Part shown: positions 1 to 9,011 of the stretch, piece by piece
Position numbering within the stretch: position 1 is the first letter of the stretch
Layout: each line of letters starts with the position of its first letter
From: Thioclava indica
GTDB taxonomy: Bacteria; Pseudomonadota; Alphaproteobacteria; Rhodobacterales; Rhodobacteraceae
Assembly (NCBI RefSeq): GCF_000714545.1
Contig: NZ_AUNB01000030.1
Coordinates: 1 to 40,318, forward strand
DNA: 40,318 nt
Direction of reading: 5' to 3'
Notes under the pieces: model-generated
The model's input: only the letters and a program-made list of their open reading frames with translations
What the model was told of the DNA's origin: nothing
Database searches by the model: none
Position numbers and translations under genes: made by a program

Positions 1-1048
1 TCAGCTTGATCACCGCGCGCAGGTCAAAGCGATGGCAGGAACCTTCAAGCCTCTCGGCCAAGGTTGCAATCGCATCCTCCGACAGGCCCCGCGCCGCGCC
101 CTCTCGGCGTGCGAAATGCGCCAGATGTGCGCCTGAAAGCGGCGGGACACCGACGACCCGGCAGCGGCTGAGCAGCGGTGCGGGCACGTTGCGGCGATTG
201 TTCGAGGTCAGGATCCAGTTGATCCAACGCAAGTCGAAGCGCACCCGGAAGAAGGGACAACTCCAGGCCTGCGCGCTGAGCGGCTCAAGCAGCGGTAGAA
301 GCGCATTGCTCAGCGCAAAGTTGACACCTTTGTTCGAGCGCACATCGCCAACCTTGTCGATCTCATCGATCACCATCACCGGATTGCCCACGTGTTCGCG
401 CAGGATCAGCTCGACCGGACGCCCCGACTGCGCGGTCGCCCAACCGCGTTGGCTGCCAGCCACCGCGAAACCAGCCGGTTCGTTTGCAGCGTCAATCAGC
501 TCCGAAGGTGTGCCGATCAATTCCGCCAACCGCCGCGCCCAGTAGCTTTTGCCGACACCCGGCGGCCCGTCGAGCAGCATCGGCGGCAAGTGCAACGCGG
601 GCGCGCCACTGCGCACGCTCTCGCGCATCGCGTGCCAAGCCAGCGTGGTCGCCTGCGCCATCCAGGGCATCTCATCGTGCAGCGTCGCTGCAATCTCGTC
701 GGCGCGATGCGCGCTTGGCAGCTGAACCACCCGCACACCGTCGCTGAGCCCGCGCAACTTCTCTCGCGTGTCCTTGTCCAGATGCGCCAGCCCTGATGCC
801 CGCAGACGTCGATCCGCAAGCGCATTTGCTCGGCGACGGATTTTATCGCAATCGTGCCGACTAGGACTGCAAGCGAGCAACTCTTCGCTCCAGTCATCCG
901 CCTCGCGCGCGTCTTCGAGATCCGCCGGGTCAAACCCGCGCGCCTTCCAGCGCAACGCGCGCAGGAACGCGATGAGCTGTTGCTCGATCTTCTGCGGAGA
1001 GGTCTCGAGATCAAAGCGCAGAGCGACAATGCGAAATGGGGCGGACAT
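1..1048 (-). CDS. AAA+ ATPase (Lon-like ATPase domain), 3' end outside window
   Basis: The minus-strand frame opens with ATG at 1048 behind an AAGGAG ribosome site and stays open to the window edge, giving at least 349 residues. The first ~155 residues are an unrecognised N-terminal region. A P-loop follows, GPPGVGKS near residues 160-167, and a Walker B stretch, VMVIDEID, near 221-228, then an arginine-finger-like segment (PLLSRC). This order is that of an AAA+ ATPase, and the ATPase core resembles that of Lon and RuvB-like remodelling factors. No Lon protease Ser-Lys dyad can be judged because the gene continues beyond base 1. I infer a protein- or complex-remodelling ATPase; the substrate is unknown. 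It is transcribed away from nrdJ's terminator and so probably has its own promoter in 1049-1250. Confidence 0.85.
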   Translation of the reverse strand, partial: MSAPFRIVALRFDLETSPQKIEQQLIAFLRALRWKARGFDPADLEDAREADDWSEELLACSPSRHDCDKIRRRANALADRRLRASGLAHLDKDTREKLRGLSDGVRVVQLPSAHRADEIAATLHDEMPWMAQATTLAWHAMRESVRSGAPALHLPPMLLDGPPGVGKSYWARRLAELIGTPSELIDAANEPAGFAVAGSQRGWATAQSGRPVELILREHVGNPVMVIDEIDKVGDVRSNKGVNFALSNALLPLLEPLSAQAWSCPFFRVRFDLRWINWILTSNNRRNVPAPLLSRCRVVGVPPLSGAHLAHFARREGAARGLSEDAIATLAERLEGSCHRFDLRAVIKL

Positions 1049-1361
1049 GGCAGGCTCCTTCTGGACAGGCGGCACGCGCCGCCAATGCGCCCTCACGAAC
1101 GGATGTTCGAGAGGCGATGAGATGAGGAACCCGGGTTTTGTTGGAGATAGGTCAGCTTTGGATGCGCGCGTCAACCGCTCCAACCTGTTGGAAAACCCAG
1201 TCTGAAGCGCGAAATCCGGTCATCACCTAACATATTGAAATAAAAGAAAACCACCGAAAGCCAAACCTTCGGTGGTCACTTTATGCTTCCGATAATGGAC
1301 AAAAACCTACCGGAATGGACATTTTATGCTGCGTTCAATACTAATATCTGGGCTTAGAAAC
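1049..1361. other. intergenic region between the AAA+ ATPase gene and nrdJ
   Basis: This 313-bp gap between two same-strand genes holds the nrdJ terminator (hairpin 1251-1275). The part from 1049 to 1237 must carry the promoter of the ATPase gene. Beyond its AAGGAG ribosome site I see no convincing -35/-10 pair, repeat or small gene there. The part from 1276 to 1361 is the 3' untranslated stretch of nrdJ. Confidence 0.6.
1238..1275 (-). terminator. rho-independent terminator of nrdJ
   Basis: Read on the minus strand, an 8-bp perfect stem (CCACCGAA against TTCGGTGG, arms 1268-1275 and 1251-1258) with a 9-nt loop is followed by a T-rich run (TTTTCTTTTATTT, 1250-1238). It lies about 90 bp past the nrdJ stop codon. 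It should separate nrdJ transcripts from the ATPase gene downstream. Confidence 0.8.
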
Positions 1362-3626
1362 TCACCCGCACTTACTATGCCCGCAATCTGCGCAAGTCAT
1401 ACAACCTTCGACCATGCGCATGGCGTAGCTGCCACAGGACGGGCAGGCTTTGCCGCGGGGGGCTTCGCCGACGATCATTTTCTCGGCCTCGGGGTCGGTT
1501 TTCAGACCCATGCCCTCTCCTTCGATAAAGCCGGTGGCGATCAGGTGGCGCTCGATCACGCCGCCGATGGCCGCCAGGATCGAGGGCACGTATTTGCCCG
1601 ACATCCACGCCCCGCCGCGCGGGTCGAACACGGCTTTGAGCTCTTCGACGACGAAGGACACATCACCGCCGCGCCGGAACACCGCCGAGATCATCCGCGT
1701 CAGCGCGACGGTCCAGGCGAAATGCTCCATGTTTTTGGAGTTGATGAACACCTCGAACGGGCGACGATGACCGCCCTGGACGATGTCGTTGATGGTGATG
1801 TAGATCGCATGTTCCGAGCCGGGCCATTTGATCTTATAGGTCGAGCCTTCCAACGCGGCGGGGCGATCCAGCGGCTCGGTTAGATAGACTACATCGGCGC
1901 CCTGATCGGTCTCGGGCGCCTTTTCCGACGCCTCGGACACGCTCAAAACCGAGCCCGTCACATCATTGGGACGATAGGTCGTGCAGCCTTTGCAGCCGCT
2001 ATCCCATGCCTCCATATAGACCGATTTGAAATCCTCGAAGGCGATGTCTTCGGGGCAGTTGATGGTCTTTGAAATACTGGAATCGATCCATTTCTGCGCC
2101 GCCGCCTGCATGCGCACATGATCCAGCGGGGCCAGCGTTTGGGCGTTGACGAAATGGTCCGGCAAAGGCGCGTCGCCTTTCAGATCACGCCACATCTGCA
2201 CGGCGTAATCCACGACCTCTTCCTCGGTGCGCGAGCCATCGGGCTGCAGCACTTTGCGCGTGTAGGCATAGGCAAAGACCGGCTCGATCCCCGAACTGAC
2301 ATTGCCCGCGTAAAGCGAGATCGTTCCAGTGGGCGCGATCGAGGTCAGCAGCGCGTTGCGAATACCGTGCTTGGCAATCGCTGCGCGCACGTCCTCATCC
2401 ATCTGCATCATATTGCCCGAGGCGAGATATTTTTCGGCGTCAAACAGCGGGAAAGCACCCTTTTCGCGGGCCAGATCGACCGAGGCGAGATATGACGCGC
2501 GCGCGATCAGCTTCATCCAGGCCTCGGTCTGCGCGGCCGCCTCGGGAGAGCCATAGCGCAGGCCCAGCATCAGCAGCGCATCAGCCAGACCCGTCACGCC
2601 AAGCCCGATCCGGCGTTTGTTGCGCGCCTCTTCTTCCTGCTGGGGCAGCGGGAAGCGGCTGGCATCGACCACGTTATCCATCATGCGGATCGCGAGGCGC
2701 ACGATCTCGTCAAGCTTCACCGGGTCCAGTTCGGCCTGCGTCTCAAACGGGTTGGTCACAAGACGCGCGAGGTTAACCGAACCCAAGAGACACGCGCCAT
2801 AGGGCGGCAAAGGTTGCTCGCCGCAGGGGTTGGTGGCCGCGATCTGCTCGCAATAGTTGAGGTTGTTCATCTGGTTGATGCGGTCGATGAAGATCACGCC
2901 CGGTTCGGCGAAATCGTAGGTCGCGCGCATGATCTTGTTCCACAGATCGCGCGCGTTCAGCGTGTGATAGACGCGATCACCAAAGGTCAGCTCCCACGGG
3001 CCATCGGCCTTGACGGCCTCCATGAAGGCATCGGTGACCAGCACCGAAAGGTTGAACATGCGCAGCCGCGCCGAGTCCTGCTTGGCGGTGATGAACTGCT
3101 CAATATCGGGGTGATCGCAGCGCATCGTGGCCATCATCGCACCGCGCCGCGAGCCTGCCGACATGATCGTGCGACACATCGCATCCCACACATCCATGAA
3201 CGACAGCGGGCCGGACGCATCTGCGGCCACGCCTTTCACTTCGGCACCTTTGGGGCGGATGGTCGAGAAATCATAGCCGATTCCGCCGCCCTGCTGCATC
3301 GTCAGCGCGGCCTCTTTGAGCATGTCGAAAATCCCGCCCATATGATCGGGAATCGTGCCCATCACAAAGCAGTTGAACAACGTCACCGAACGTCCCGTCC
3401 CTGCCCCGGCGGTGATCCGACCTGCGGGCAGATATTTGAAATCTTCCAGCGCGTTGTAGAACTTCTCTTCCCATTCGGCGGGGTCTTTTTCGACCACTGC
3501 AAGAGCGCGCGCGATACGGCGCCAGCTATCCTCGACCGTGCCGTCAATCGGCGTGCCGTCTTGCTCTTTGAGGCGGTATTTCATGTCCCAGATCTGGCGT
3601 GCAATCGGGGCGGCAAAACGGGTCAT
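1362..3626 (-). CDS. nrdJ: adenosylcobalamin-dependent (class II) ribonucleotide reductase
   Basis: This enzyme reduces ribonucleotides to deoxyribonucleotides in the cytoplasm, using adenosylcobalamin to create the thiyl radical, so it works with or without oxygen. The 754-residue protein has the class II core. FNCFVMG carries one redox cysteine (residue 86). NPCGEQPLPPYGACLLGS near 266-283 contains the radical-bearing Cys268 and catalytic Glu270. A Cys-rich C-terminal tail (CPSC...CADC...KCG) looks like a zinc-binding or disulfide-relay tail. I start at ATG 3626, which has AAAAGGA 7 nt upstream; a GTG at 3650 in the same frame would add 8 residues but lacks a ribosome site. The gene stands alone, divergent from the DUF1489 gene, with its own terminator. 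I saw no B12 riboswitch in the 126-bp upstream gap. Confidence 0.96.
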   Translation of the reverse strand: MTRFAAPIARQIWDMKYRLKEQDGTPIDGTVEDSWRRIARALAVVEKDPAEWEEKFYNALEDFKYLPAGRITAGAGTGRSVTLFNCFVMGTIPDHMGGIFDMLKEAALTMQQGGGIGYDFSTIRPKGAEVKGVAADASGPLSFMDVWDAMCRTIMSAGSRRGAMMATMRCDHPDIEQFITAKQDSARLRMFNLSVLVTDAFMEAVKADGPWELTFGDRVYHTLNARDLWNKIMRATYDFAEPGVIFIDRINQMNNLNYCEQIAATNPCGEQPLPPYGACLLGSVNLARLVTNPFETQAELDPVKLDEIVRLAIRMMDNVVDASRFPLPQQEEEARNKRRIGLGVTGLADALLMLGLRYGSPEAAAQTEAWMKLIARASYLASVDLAREKGAFPLFDAEKYLASGNMMQMDEDVRAAIAKHGIRNALLTSIAPTGTISLYAGNVSSGIEPVFAYAYTRKVLQPDGSRTEEEVVDYAVQMWRDLKGDAPLPDHFVNAQTLAPLDHVRMQAAAQKWIDSSISKTINCPEDIAFEDFKSVYMEAWDSGCKGCTTYRPNDVTGSVLSVSEASEKAPETDQGADVVYLTEPLDRPAALEGSTYKIKWPGSEHAIYITINDIVQGGHRRPFEVFINSKNMEHFAWTVALTRMISAVFRRGGDVSFVVEELKAVFDPRGGAWMSGKYVPSILAAIGGVIERHLIATGFIEGEGMGLKTDPEAEKMIVGEAPRGKACPSCGSYAMRMVEGCMTCADCGHSKCG

Positions 3627-3704
3627 GGGGCATCCTTTTGGGGTGTTCACTGTGATTTATGAGGGCCTACCAAGATACGCGCCACAATCTGCGCGGTCAA
3701 CGCA

Positions 3705-3732
3705 TTGCACGCCCTCGCTGACGCATTATATT
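3705..3732 (+). promoter_or_regulatory. candidate sigma-70 promoter for the DUF1489 gene
   Basis: TTGCAC (3705-3710) and TATATT (3727-3732) are separated by 16 bp, a fair match to the housekeeping promoter. The predicted start would be about 10-15 bp before the ATG at 3753, leaving a very short leader. It is inferred from consensus only. Confidence 0.4.
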
Positions 3733-3752
3733 GATGTGAGCTAGGGGGTAGC

Positions 3753-4175
3753 ATGGCCGATATAGTGCATCTGATCAAACTCTGCGTGGGCGCGGAGAAG
3801 GTTGAGGACCTGCTGCAATGGCAGGCGCAGCGCTATGGCAGCGGGCCTGCGATGCATGTCACGCGGATGTGGCCCAAGCGCGGCGATGAGATATTAAACG
3901 GCGGCTCGCTCTATTGGGTGTTCAAGGGCGCGGTGCTGGCGCGTCAACGCGTGATCGGACTGGAAGAGCGCATCGGCGAAGACGGGATTTCGCGCTGCGC
4001 CATCATCCTTGATCGCGATGTGGTGCGCACCGAGGCGATGATGCGCCGCCCCTTCCAAGGCTGGCGCTATCTCGCTATCGACGATGCCCCGCGCGACCTG
4101 CCCAAGGGGCGCACCCGCGAAGAGGCGTTGCCGCGCGAACTGTCGGTCGCTTTATCGGAAATCGGACTGCGCTAG
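3753..4175 (+). CDS. DUF1489 family protein
   Basis: This 140-residue soluble protein matches the alphaproteobacterial DUF1489 family as I know it: an N-terminal segment starting MADIVHLIKLCVGAE, a central HVTRMWPKR and GGSLYWVFKG, and a PFQGWRYL segment near the C terminus. No function is established for the family and I infer none. The start has a GGGGG ribosome site 4-5 nt upstream. It is divergent from nrdJ. Its stop codon overlaps the stop of the minus-strand gene that follows, the two sharing a CTAG tetranucleotide. No signal peptide or membrane segment is visible. Confidence 0.85.
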   Translation: MADIVHLIKLCVGAEKVEDLLQWQAQRYGSGPAMHVTRMWPKRGDEILNGGSLYWVFKGAVLARQRVIGLEERIGEDGISRCAIILDRDVVRTEAMMRRPFQGWRYLAIDDAPRDLPKGRTREEALPRELSVALSEIGLR

Positions 4176-4492
4176 GCGCTGAGCCAGCTTTCGGCATCAG
4201 AGCGGGTTGTAAAGACGCGAAAGCCCGCACCCTCGCCCTGCATCGTGGCCTCGGACGCCATGTCTTCGGGCACGACGAGCGCGCAGCGTTTGGCCTGCCC
4301 CTCGCGACAGGCGCGATGCATCCCGCCAACCAGCTCGGCCATATAGCCGTCAAAGCGCGGCGCAACCTGCACCAACAGCCGATCTACCGGGGCCAGCATA
4401 CGCACGGCCTCATTCACATCGCGCGAGACGACAGTGCCCGATACGGTCAAACCGGTCATGCCAGCGGGACACTCACTCATTTTCTCAATCAT
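4172..4492 (-). CDS. small SpoIIAA/STAS-like protein (tentative)
   Basis: This encodes 106 residues from ATG 4492, with AAAGGAG 7 nt upstream; the preceding GTG at 4495 is possible but too close to that ribosome site. The pattern is a short beta strand (GLTVSGTV), a long amphipathic middle (LLVQV, FDGYMAELVGGM), a strand rich in Val (ALVVPEDM), and a C-terminal FRVFTTRSDAESWL. That layout resembles SpoIIAA-like proteins of the STAS fold, in which the C-terminal Trp-containing helix is typical. This is a fold-level guess; the protein could be an unrelated small alpha/beta protein. It lies convergent to the DUF1489 gene and shares a CTAG stop overlap with it. No role can be assigned. Confidence 0.7.
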   Translation of the reverse strand: MIEKMSECPAGMTGLTVSGTVVSRDVNEAVRMLAPVDRLLVQVAPRFDGYMAELVGGMHRACREGQAKRCALVVPEDMASEATMQGEGAGFRVFTTRSDAESWLSA

Positions 4493-4571
4493 CACGAAAC
4501 TCCTTTAAACCGCGCGCTTCATCGAAAAAACGCAGCGCCCCTAAGCATGTTCCGTCACGATTGCGAGATGC

Positions 4572-6179
4572 TCAGCCGCGCAGGGTCTGGATGCGCGCGA
4601 CAAGCTGACGGGTGGAGCCGTCTTTATCCGCCCCGTCGCTTTGCCCTTCCAGCACCGGAGACAGCGCCAGCGCCAATTCCTTGCCCAGCTCCACGCCCCA
4701 TTGATCAAAGCTGTTGATGCCCAAAATGACGCCCTCGACAAACACCCGATGCTCATAAAGCGCGACGATCCCGCCCAGAACCTCGGGCGTGAGTTTGGGA
4801 TACAGCAAAGTGGTCGAGGGGCGCGATCCGGGGAAAACGCGGTGGCGCGCCTGACGGTCCAGCTCAGCGCCTTCGAGACCTTTTTTGCGCATGATATCCG
4901 TGGCCTCTGCCAACGAGCGCCCACGCATCAGCGCCTCGGATTGCGCCAGACAGTTCGCCATCAGCAACATGTGCTGATGTGCCAGATCGGGTTCATGGCC
5001 CTCGGCCCCCAGCATAAATTCGCACGGGACCACCCGCGTGCCTTGGTGGATCAACTGATAAAACGCGTGCTGGCCATTGGTGCCGGGCTCGCCCCAGACG
5101 ACGGGGCCGGAATTGACCGTCAGATCCTTGCCATCCATCGAAACGCGCTTGCCGTTGCTCTCCATCTCAAGCTGCTGAAGATAGGCGGGCAAACGCGATA
5201 GGCGCTGCTCATAGGGCAGCACGGCGCGCGTCGCGTAGCCGCAAAACTGATTGTGCCAGATGCCGACAAGTGCCAGCAGCACAGGCAGGTTCTCGGCGTA
5301 ATCGGCACTGCGGAAATGGGCGTCCATCTCGGCTGCACCGCGCAGGAAATCGGCGAAATCCTCGGGGCCGATGGCGATCATCAGCGACAGCCCGATCGGC
5401 CCCCACATCGAGTAGCGCCCGCCCACCCAATCGGCGAATCCAAAGACGCGCTCGGGGGCAATCCCGAAAGCCGCCGTCTTGTCGGCCGCCGTCGAAAGGG
5501 CGGTAAATTGCGCCGCCGGATCGCTGACCTTTTCCGCCATCCAGCGTTTCGCCGTCTCGGCATTGGTCATCGTTTCGATTGTCGTGAAGGTCTTGGACGC
5601 CACGATCACCAGCGTCGTTTCCGGGTTCAGCCCGGCCAACGTATCATGGATCTGCGCGCCATCCACATTTGACACGAAATGGCAGCGCGGCCCGTCGTGA
5701 TAGGGTGCAAGCGCGATGGTCGCCATCGCAGGGCCCAAATCAGAGCCGCCAATGCCGATATTGACCACATCGGTGATCGCCCCGCCCTGCCCCGTGTACC
5801 GCCCCGCGCGCAGATCGCGCGCAAAACCGGCCATCGCTTCATAGGTCGCGCGCACATCGGGCATAACGTCGTGACCGTCCACGATCACCGACGCATCGAG
5901 GTTGCGCAGCGCGGTATGCAGCACGGCGCGCCCCTCAGTCTCGTTGATCTTTGCGCCGCTGAACATCGCCTCGGCGCGCGCTTGAACGTTCCGCTCGGCG
6001 GCCAGTTCCAGCAGCATCTCAAGCGTTTCAGCGTCAATGTTGGTCTTAGAGAAATCGAACATAAACGGCCCGAATTCACGGGTGAACCCTGCAGCACGAT
6101 TGTCATTAACGAACAATTCCGCAATCGGGCGGGATTTCACCGCCTCGGATTTCGACAACAGATTTTTCCAGGTGGTCAT
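4572..6179 (-). CDS. pgi: glucose-6-phosphate isomerase
   Basis: It interconverts glucose 6-phosphate and fructose 6-phosphate in the cytoplasm. The 535-residue length is usual for the long bacterial form. The first family signature reads DWVGGRYS at 250-257. The catalytic segment [15 protein letters not shown] starts at 361, so the base is probably Glu364, with His378 in the QLIHQGT that follows. GIGGSDLGP at 142-150 is part of the sugar-phosphate site. It is the last gene of zwf-pgl-pgi, starting 2 bp after the pgl stop, which implies cotranscription. Beside zwf and pgl, its likely job here is to feed fructose 6-phosphate back into glucose 6-phosphate for the Entner-Doudoroff route, a common arrangement in marine Rhodobacterales. 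Confidence 0.97.
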   Translation of the reverse strand: MTTWKNLLSKSEAVKSRPIAELFVNDNRAAGFTREFGPFMFDFSKTNIDAETLEMLLELAAERNVQARAEAMFSGAKINETEGRAVLHTALRNLDASVIVDGHDVMPDVRATYEAMAGFARDLRAGRYTGQGGAITDVVNIGIGGSDLGPAMATIALAPYHDGPRCHFVSNVDGAQIHDTLAGLNPETTLVIVASKTFTTIETMTNAETAKRWMAEKVSDPAAQFTALSTAADKTAAFGIAPERVFGFADWVGGRYSMWGPIGLSLMIAIGPEDFADFLRGAAEMDAHFRSADYAENLPVLLALVGIWHNQFCGYATRAVLPYEQRLSRLPAYLQQLEMESNGKRVSMDGKDLTVNSGPVVWGEPGTNGQHAFYQLIHQGTRVVPCEFMLGAEGHEPDLAHQHMLLMANCLAQSEALMRGRSLAEATDIMRKKGLEGAELDRQARHRVFPGSRPSTTLLYPKLTPEVLGGIVALYEHRVFVEGVILGINSFDQWGVELGKELALALSPVLEGQSDGADKDGSTRQLVARIQTLRG

Positions 6180-6181
6180 GC

Positions 6182-6853
6182 TTATTCAGCCCAATGAACG
6201 GTGGCGTTTTTGAGAACGGCACGCACCGGCGCCTGTGTCTCAGGAAGGGATTGTGCGGCCTCGATTGCGGCGCGCTTTTCGGCCCCGGTGATCAGAATAT
6301 GAATGTGCATCGCATCGCGTAACACGCGCGCGGACAGGGTGATGCGCGGCTCGCCTGCGGCCTCGGCGCGCATCGGCAGCAATATCGGCGCATCATCAGA
6401 GAGCGCCTCGTCCAGCCGGTCCGCGCCGGGAAACAGGCTGGCGGTGTGCATATCGTTGCCCATGCCCAACAGCAAAACCGAGATCGGCAGATGCGGTTCA
6501 ATGCCGGCGGCCAGTTCCTCCATCTTGTCCTCGGGGCGCGCGGCATCGGCGTAAAGCGGCACCAGCGTCGCCGCCGCGGCACGCCCTGTCAGCAGGCGCT
6601 CACGGATCAGACGGGTGTTCGAGCGCGGCGAGGTTTCATCCACCCAGCGCTCGTCATTAAGCAGAACCGCGACCTTATCCCACGCAAGATCAACCGCGCT
6701 GAGCGTGTCGAAAATCGGCCCCGGCGTGGTGCCACCGGGCACCGAAAGCGTTGCGTGACCATCAACGCGGATCGCCTCGCGCAATTGGCTGGCGATGCGA
6801 TCTGCAAGACCGATCATCAGCATATCGCGATCAGGATAAGCCTTGAAATTCAT
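6182..6853 (-). CDS. pgl: 6-phosphogluconolactonase
   Basis: This hydrolyses 6-phosphogluconolactone, the product of Zwf, to 6-phosphogluconate. The 223-residue protein has the NagB/DevB-type motifs: SVPGGTTP at 37-44, DERWV at 67-71, and [16 protein letters not shown] in the middle. In the last motif the position after Asp is Met where many homologues have Gly ([12 protein letters not shown]); the His is kept, so I expect activity. Its ATG overlaps the zwf stop by 4 bp (ATGA), implying translational coupling, and pgi follows after 2 bp. It is cytoplasmic, with no signal peptide. Confidence 0.95.
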   Translation of the reverse strand: MNFKAYPDRDMLMIGLADRIASQLREAIRVDGHATLSVPGGTTPGPIFDTLSAVDLAWDKVAVLLNDERWVDETSPRSNTRLIRERLLTGRAAAATLVPLYADAARPEDKMEELAAGIEPHLPISVLLLGMGNDMHTASLFPGADRLDEALSDDAPILLPMRAEAAGEPRITLSARVLRDAMHIHILITGAEKRAAIEAAQSLPETQAPVRAVLKNATVHWAE

Positions 6854-8307
6854 TCGCGAATCTCCCGCCAGCGACGGCCATCGCGATGCATCAGCATCAG
6901 CGCGTCATCTGGCCCCGACGTGCCGCTATCATAGGGTTGCGGGCGGTCGGCGCGCGCCTCCCAGCCCTCGATGATCGGGTCGGTCCAGGCCCATGCCGCC
7001 TCGACCTCGTCGCCGCGCATGAACAGCGTTTGATTGCCCCGGATCACGTCCATGATGAGGCGCTCATATGCGTCGGTGATCTCGGCCCCCTCCTCGCCCA
7101 GCGCCTCGGCGAAGGACATATCAAGGGGCACCTGAACAAGGCGCATTCCGCCCGGCCCCGGTTCCTTGATCATCATCTTGAGGTTCATGCCCTCATTTGG
7201 TTGCAGCCGGATCACCAGCACGTTTTCGCGCCAATCGCCCTCGGCCTCGTCAAAGATCGAATGCGGCGGCTCTTTGAAGGTGATCGCGATTTCCGAGGTG
7301 CGCGCGCGCAGCCGCTTACCCGTGCGCAGATAAAACGGCGTGCCCGTCCAGCGCCAATTCGCGATATGGCATTTCAGCGCTACATAGCTTTCGGTCTTGG
7401 ACTCGGGGTCTTCGCTATCTTCAAGATAGCCCGCATCCTTACCGCGCCCAAGATATTGACCGCGCACGATATTGTTGGGCGCAACGGGCTGCAGCGCCCG
7501 GATCACCTTGAGCTTTTCGTCGCGCACAGCGTCAGGGTCAAAGTGATAGGGCGGCTCCATCGCGATCAGGCACAACAGTTGCATCATGTGGTTTTGCACC
7601 ATGTCGCGCATTGCGCCCGACTTGTCATAATACGACCCTCGCCCGCCCACACCGACCGTTTCAGCCACTGTAATTTGCACATGATCAACAAATTGGGCAT
7701 TCCAGAGCGGCTCGAACAGGATATTGGCAAAGCGCACCGCCATCAGGTTCTGAACCGTCTCTTTGCCCAGATAATGGTCGATCCGGTAGATCTGGGTTTC
7801 GTCGAAATGGGCCGCCAGCGTGGCATTAAGCGCACGCGCCGAGGCCAAGTCGCGGCCAAAGGGCTTTTCCACCACGATACGCGCATCGGGACCGGCGATG
7901 CCGCGCATGTGCAGCCGCTCGGCGAGATCCCCGAACAGTGCCGGTGCGACCGAAAAATAGAAGGCGTTGATCGCATCCGGGCGCACCTTGGCTTTCAGAT
8001 CGTCCCAGCCGCCATCACCCTTGGCATCAATCGCGACGTAATCGAGCATTGCGAGAAACTGCTCCACCGCCTCGGGGTCAATCTTGGACGGGGAGACATG
8101 TTCATTAATCGCGCCGCGCACCTGCTCGCGAAACTCCTTAGCGTCCATCTCGGAGCGGGCCGCACCAATGATTTGCGAGCCTTCGGGAATTTGGCCCGCC
8201 AAAACCCGGCGGTAGAGGCCGGGCAAAATCTTGCGATTGGCGAGATCACCAGTGGCTCCGAAAATAACCAGATCAAAGCGATCAACGGGAATGACGCGCG
8301 AAACCAT
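6850..8307 (-). CDS. zwf: glucose-6-phosphate 1-dehydrogenase
   Basis: It oxidises glucose 6-phosphate to 6-phosphogluconolactone with NAD(P)+, the first step of the oxidative route. The 485-residue protein shows the nucleotide-binding GATGDLA at 17-23 and the active-site signature RIDHYLGKE at 175-183. I start at ATG 8307, preceded by GGAG with 6-nt spacing; an ATG at 8319 in the same frame has no good ribosome site. It leads the zwf-pgl-pgi operon. A perfect 12-bp palindrome 24 bp upstream of the start (8331-8342), repeated before edd, points to repression by a LacI-type regulator. No gnd (6-phosphogluconate dehydrogenase) is in the window, so the visible continuation is through Edd and Eda. 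Confidence 0.97.
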   Translation of the reverse strand: MVSRVIPVDRFDLVIFGATGDLANRKILPGLYRRVLAGQIPEGSQIIGAARSEMDAKEFREQVRGAINEHVSPSKIDPEAVEQFLAMLDYVAIDAKGDGGWDDLKAKVRPDAINAFYFSVAPALFGDLAERLHMRGIAGPDARIVVEKPFGRDLASARALNATLAAHFDETQIYRIDHYLGKETVQNLMAVRFANILFEPLWNAQFVDHVQITVAETVGVGGRGSYYDKSGAMRDMVQNHMMQLLCLIAMEPPYHFDPDAVRDEKLKVIRALQPVAPNNIVRGQYLGRGKDAGYLEDSEDPESKTESYVALKCHIANWRWTGTPFYLRTGKRLRARTSEIAITFKEPPHSIFDEAEGDWRENVLVIRLQPNEGMNLKMMIKEPGPGGMRLVQVPLDMSFAEALGEEGAEITDAYERLIMDVIRGNQTLFMRGDEVEAAWAWTDPIIEGWEARADRPQPYDSGTSGPDDALMLMHRDGRRWREIRE

Positions 8308-8330
8308 GGGGTGCTCCATTCTTGGGGTCT

Positions 8331-8342
8331 GTTAGCGCTAAC
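8331..8342. promoter_or_regulatory. LacI-type operator upstream of zwf
   Basis: GTTAGCGCTAAC is a perfect 12-bp palindrome with the central CG step typical of LacI-family operators. The 14-mer TGTTAGCGCTAACG (8330-8343) occurs again unchanged at 10862-10875, before edd. On the minus strand a possible promoter (TTGCCT, 16 bp, TAGACT) lies about 35 bp upstream of this site, so a bound repressor could act as a roadblock. The regulator is not encoded in the window. Confidence 0.7.
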
Positions 8343-8413
8343 GACCCTGTTCTAGTCGCGTTCGTTCCTCAAGTCTAGCATTGCGCGAATTGAAGGCAAA
8401 GGATTGGCGGCCC

Positions 8414-8920
8414 TCAGCGCGCGCAACTGTCCAAAAAAGCGGCAAGTGCGTCGGTATTTGGCTCTATTTGCTGGGCAAACCCTTCGGTGAAGCCGTCAAA
8501 ATCAGCGCGCGTTTCAGGCGGCACTGACACGATCACCGTTAGATCTGCACTGATCGCCTGCGCAATCAGATCGCGACATCCCCGACCTGCAGCCTCTTGC
8601 TTGCCGAACTTGTTAAACAGCGCAATCGTGCCGGGGCTGGCCCCTTCAAGAGCACGCGCGACCTGCGCAACCACCTGTTCCAGCGCGCCCGCATCAAGAA
8701 CGCAGGCATCTGCGCCGCGCCCCAAATCTTGCGAAATCGTGTGAGTGTCGCCCTCGGGCAGCAGACGCAGATGCATCTCGCAATCTGATTTCGGCGCAAC
8801 ATCGGCGCGCACCATGCCGATCACATCGCGCCCTTCGGCCAAAAGCCGCTCGGCGAGATCTGCGATCAGACGGTCGGCCTCGCCGCGAACAGGACAGGTG
8901 ATAAATCCAAGCATAGCCAT
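8414..8920 (-). CDS. DUF2478 family protein
   Basis: This 168-residue protein matches what I know of the DUF2478 family: MLGFITCPVRGEADRLIADLAERL at the N terminus, a CEMHLRLLPEG segment, and GTIALFNKFGKQEAAGRG near residue 110. Members are often encoded near molybdenum-related genes and have been compared with small NTPases of the THEP1 type, but no GxxGxGK P-loop is visible here and I do not assign an activity. It follows zwf's promoter region on the minus strand and is probably transcribed separately. The start at 8920 has a poor ribosome site; an ATG at 8914 is an equal candidate. Confidence 0.8.
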   Translation of the reverse strand: MAMLGFITCPVRGEADRLIADLAERLLAEGRDVIGMVRADVAPKSDCEMHLRLLPEGDTHTISQDLGRGADACVLDAGALEQVVAQVARALEGASPGTIALFNKFGKQEAAGRGCRDLIAQAISADLTVIVSVPPETRADFDGFTEGFAQQIEPNTDALAAFLDSCAR

Positions 8921-8977
8921 TGTTTGGCGAGGCTTTTACCAACCGTCAAGGCTTGGCGCGTTTGACCAAGGGCGGGA

Positions 8978-9010
8978 GCCTCCGGCGAGAGTATTTTAGG
9001 CTAGATGAAA
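8978..9010 (+). repeat. intergenic repeat, copy 1 of 4
   Basis: This 33-bp unit begins GCCTCCGGCGAGAGTATTT and ends GCTAGATGAAA. It ends 1 bp before the stop codon of the PIN-domain gene. The other copies are at 12758-12790, 12804-12838 and 16642-16674. This copy has one A where the others have G (GGCGAGAG instead of GGCGGGAG). Confidence 0.8.
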
Positions 9011-9011
9011 T

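Noticed and set aside
3627-3752. Cobalamin riboswitch or NrdR boxes before nrdJ
   Set aside because: The gap is only 126 bp, shorter than a full B12 riboswitch, and I found no B12-box-like sequence or paired NrdR boxes.
6886-8355. Plus-strand open frame of 489 codons opposite zwf
   Set aside because: zwf has both catalytic signatures on the other strand. Long antisense frames are expected in GC-rich DNA.
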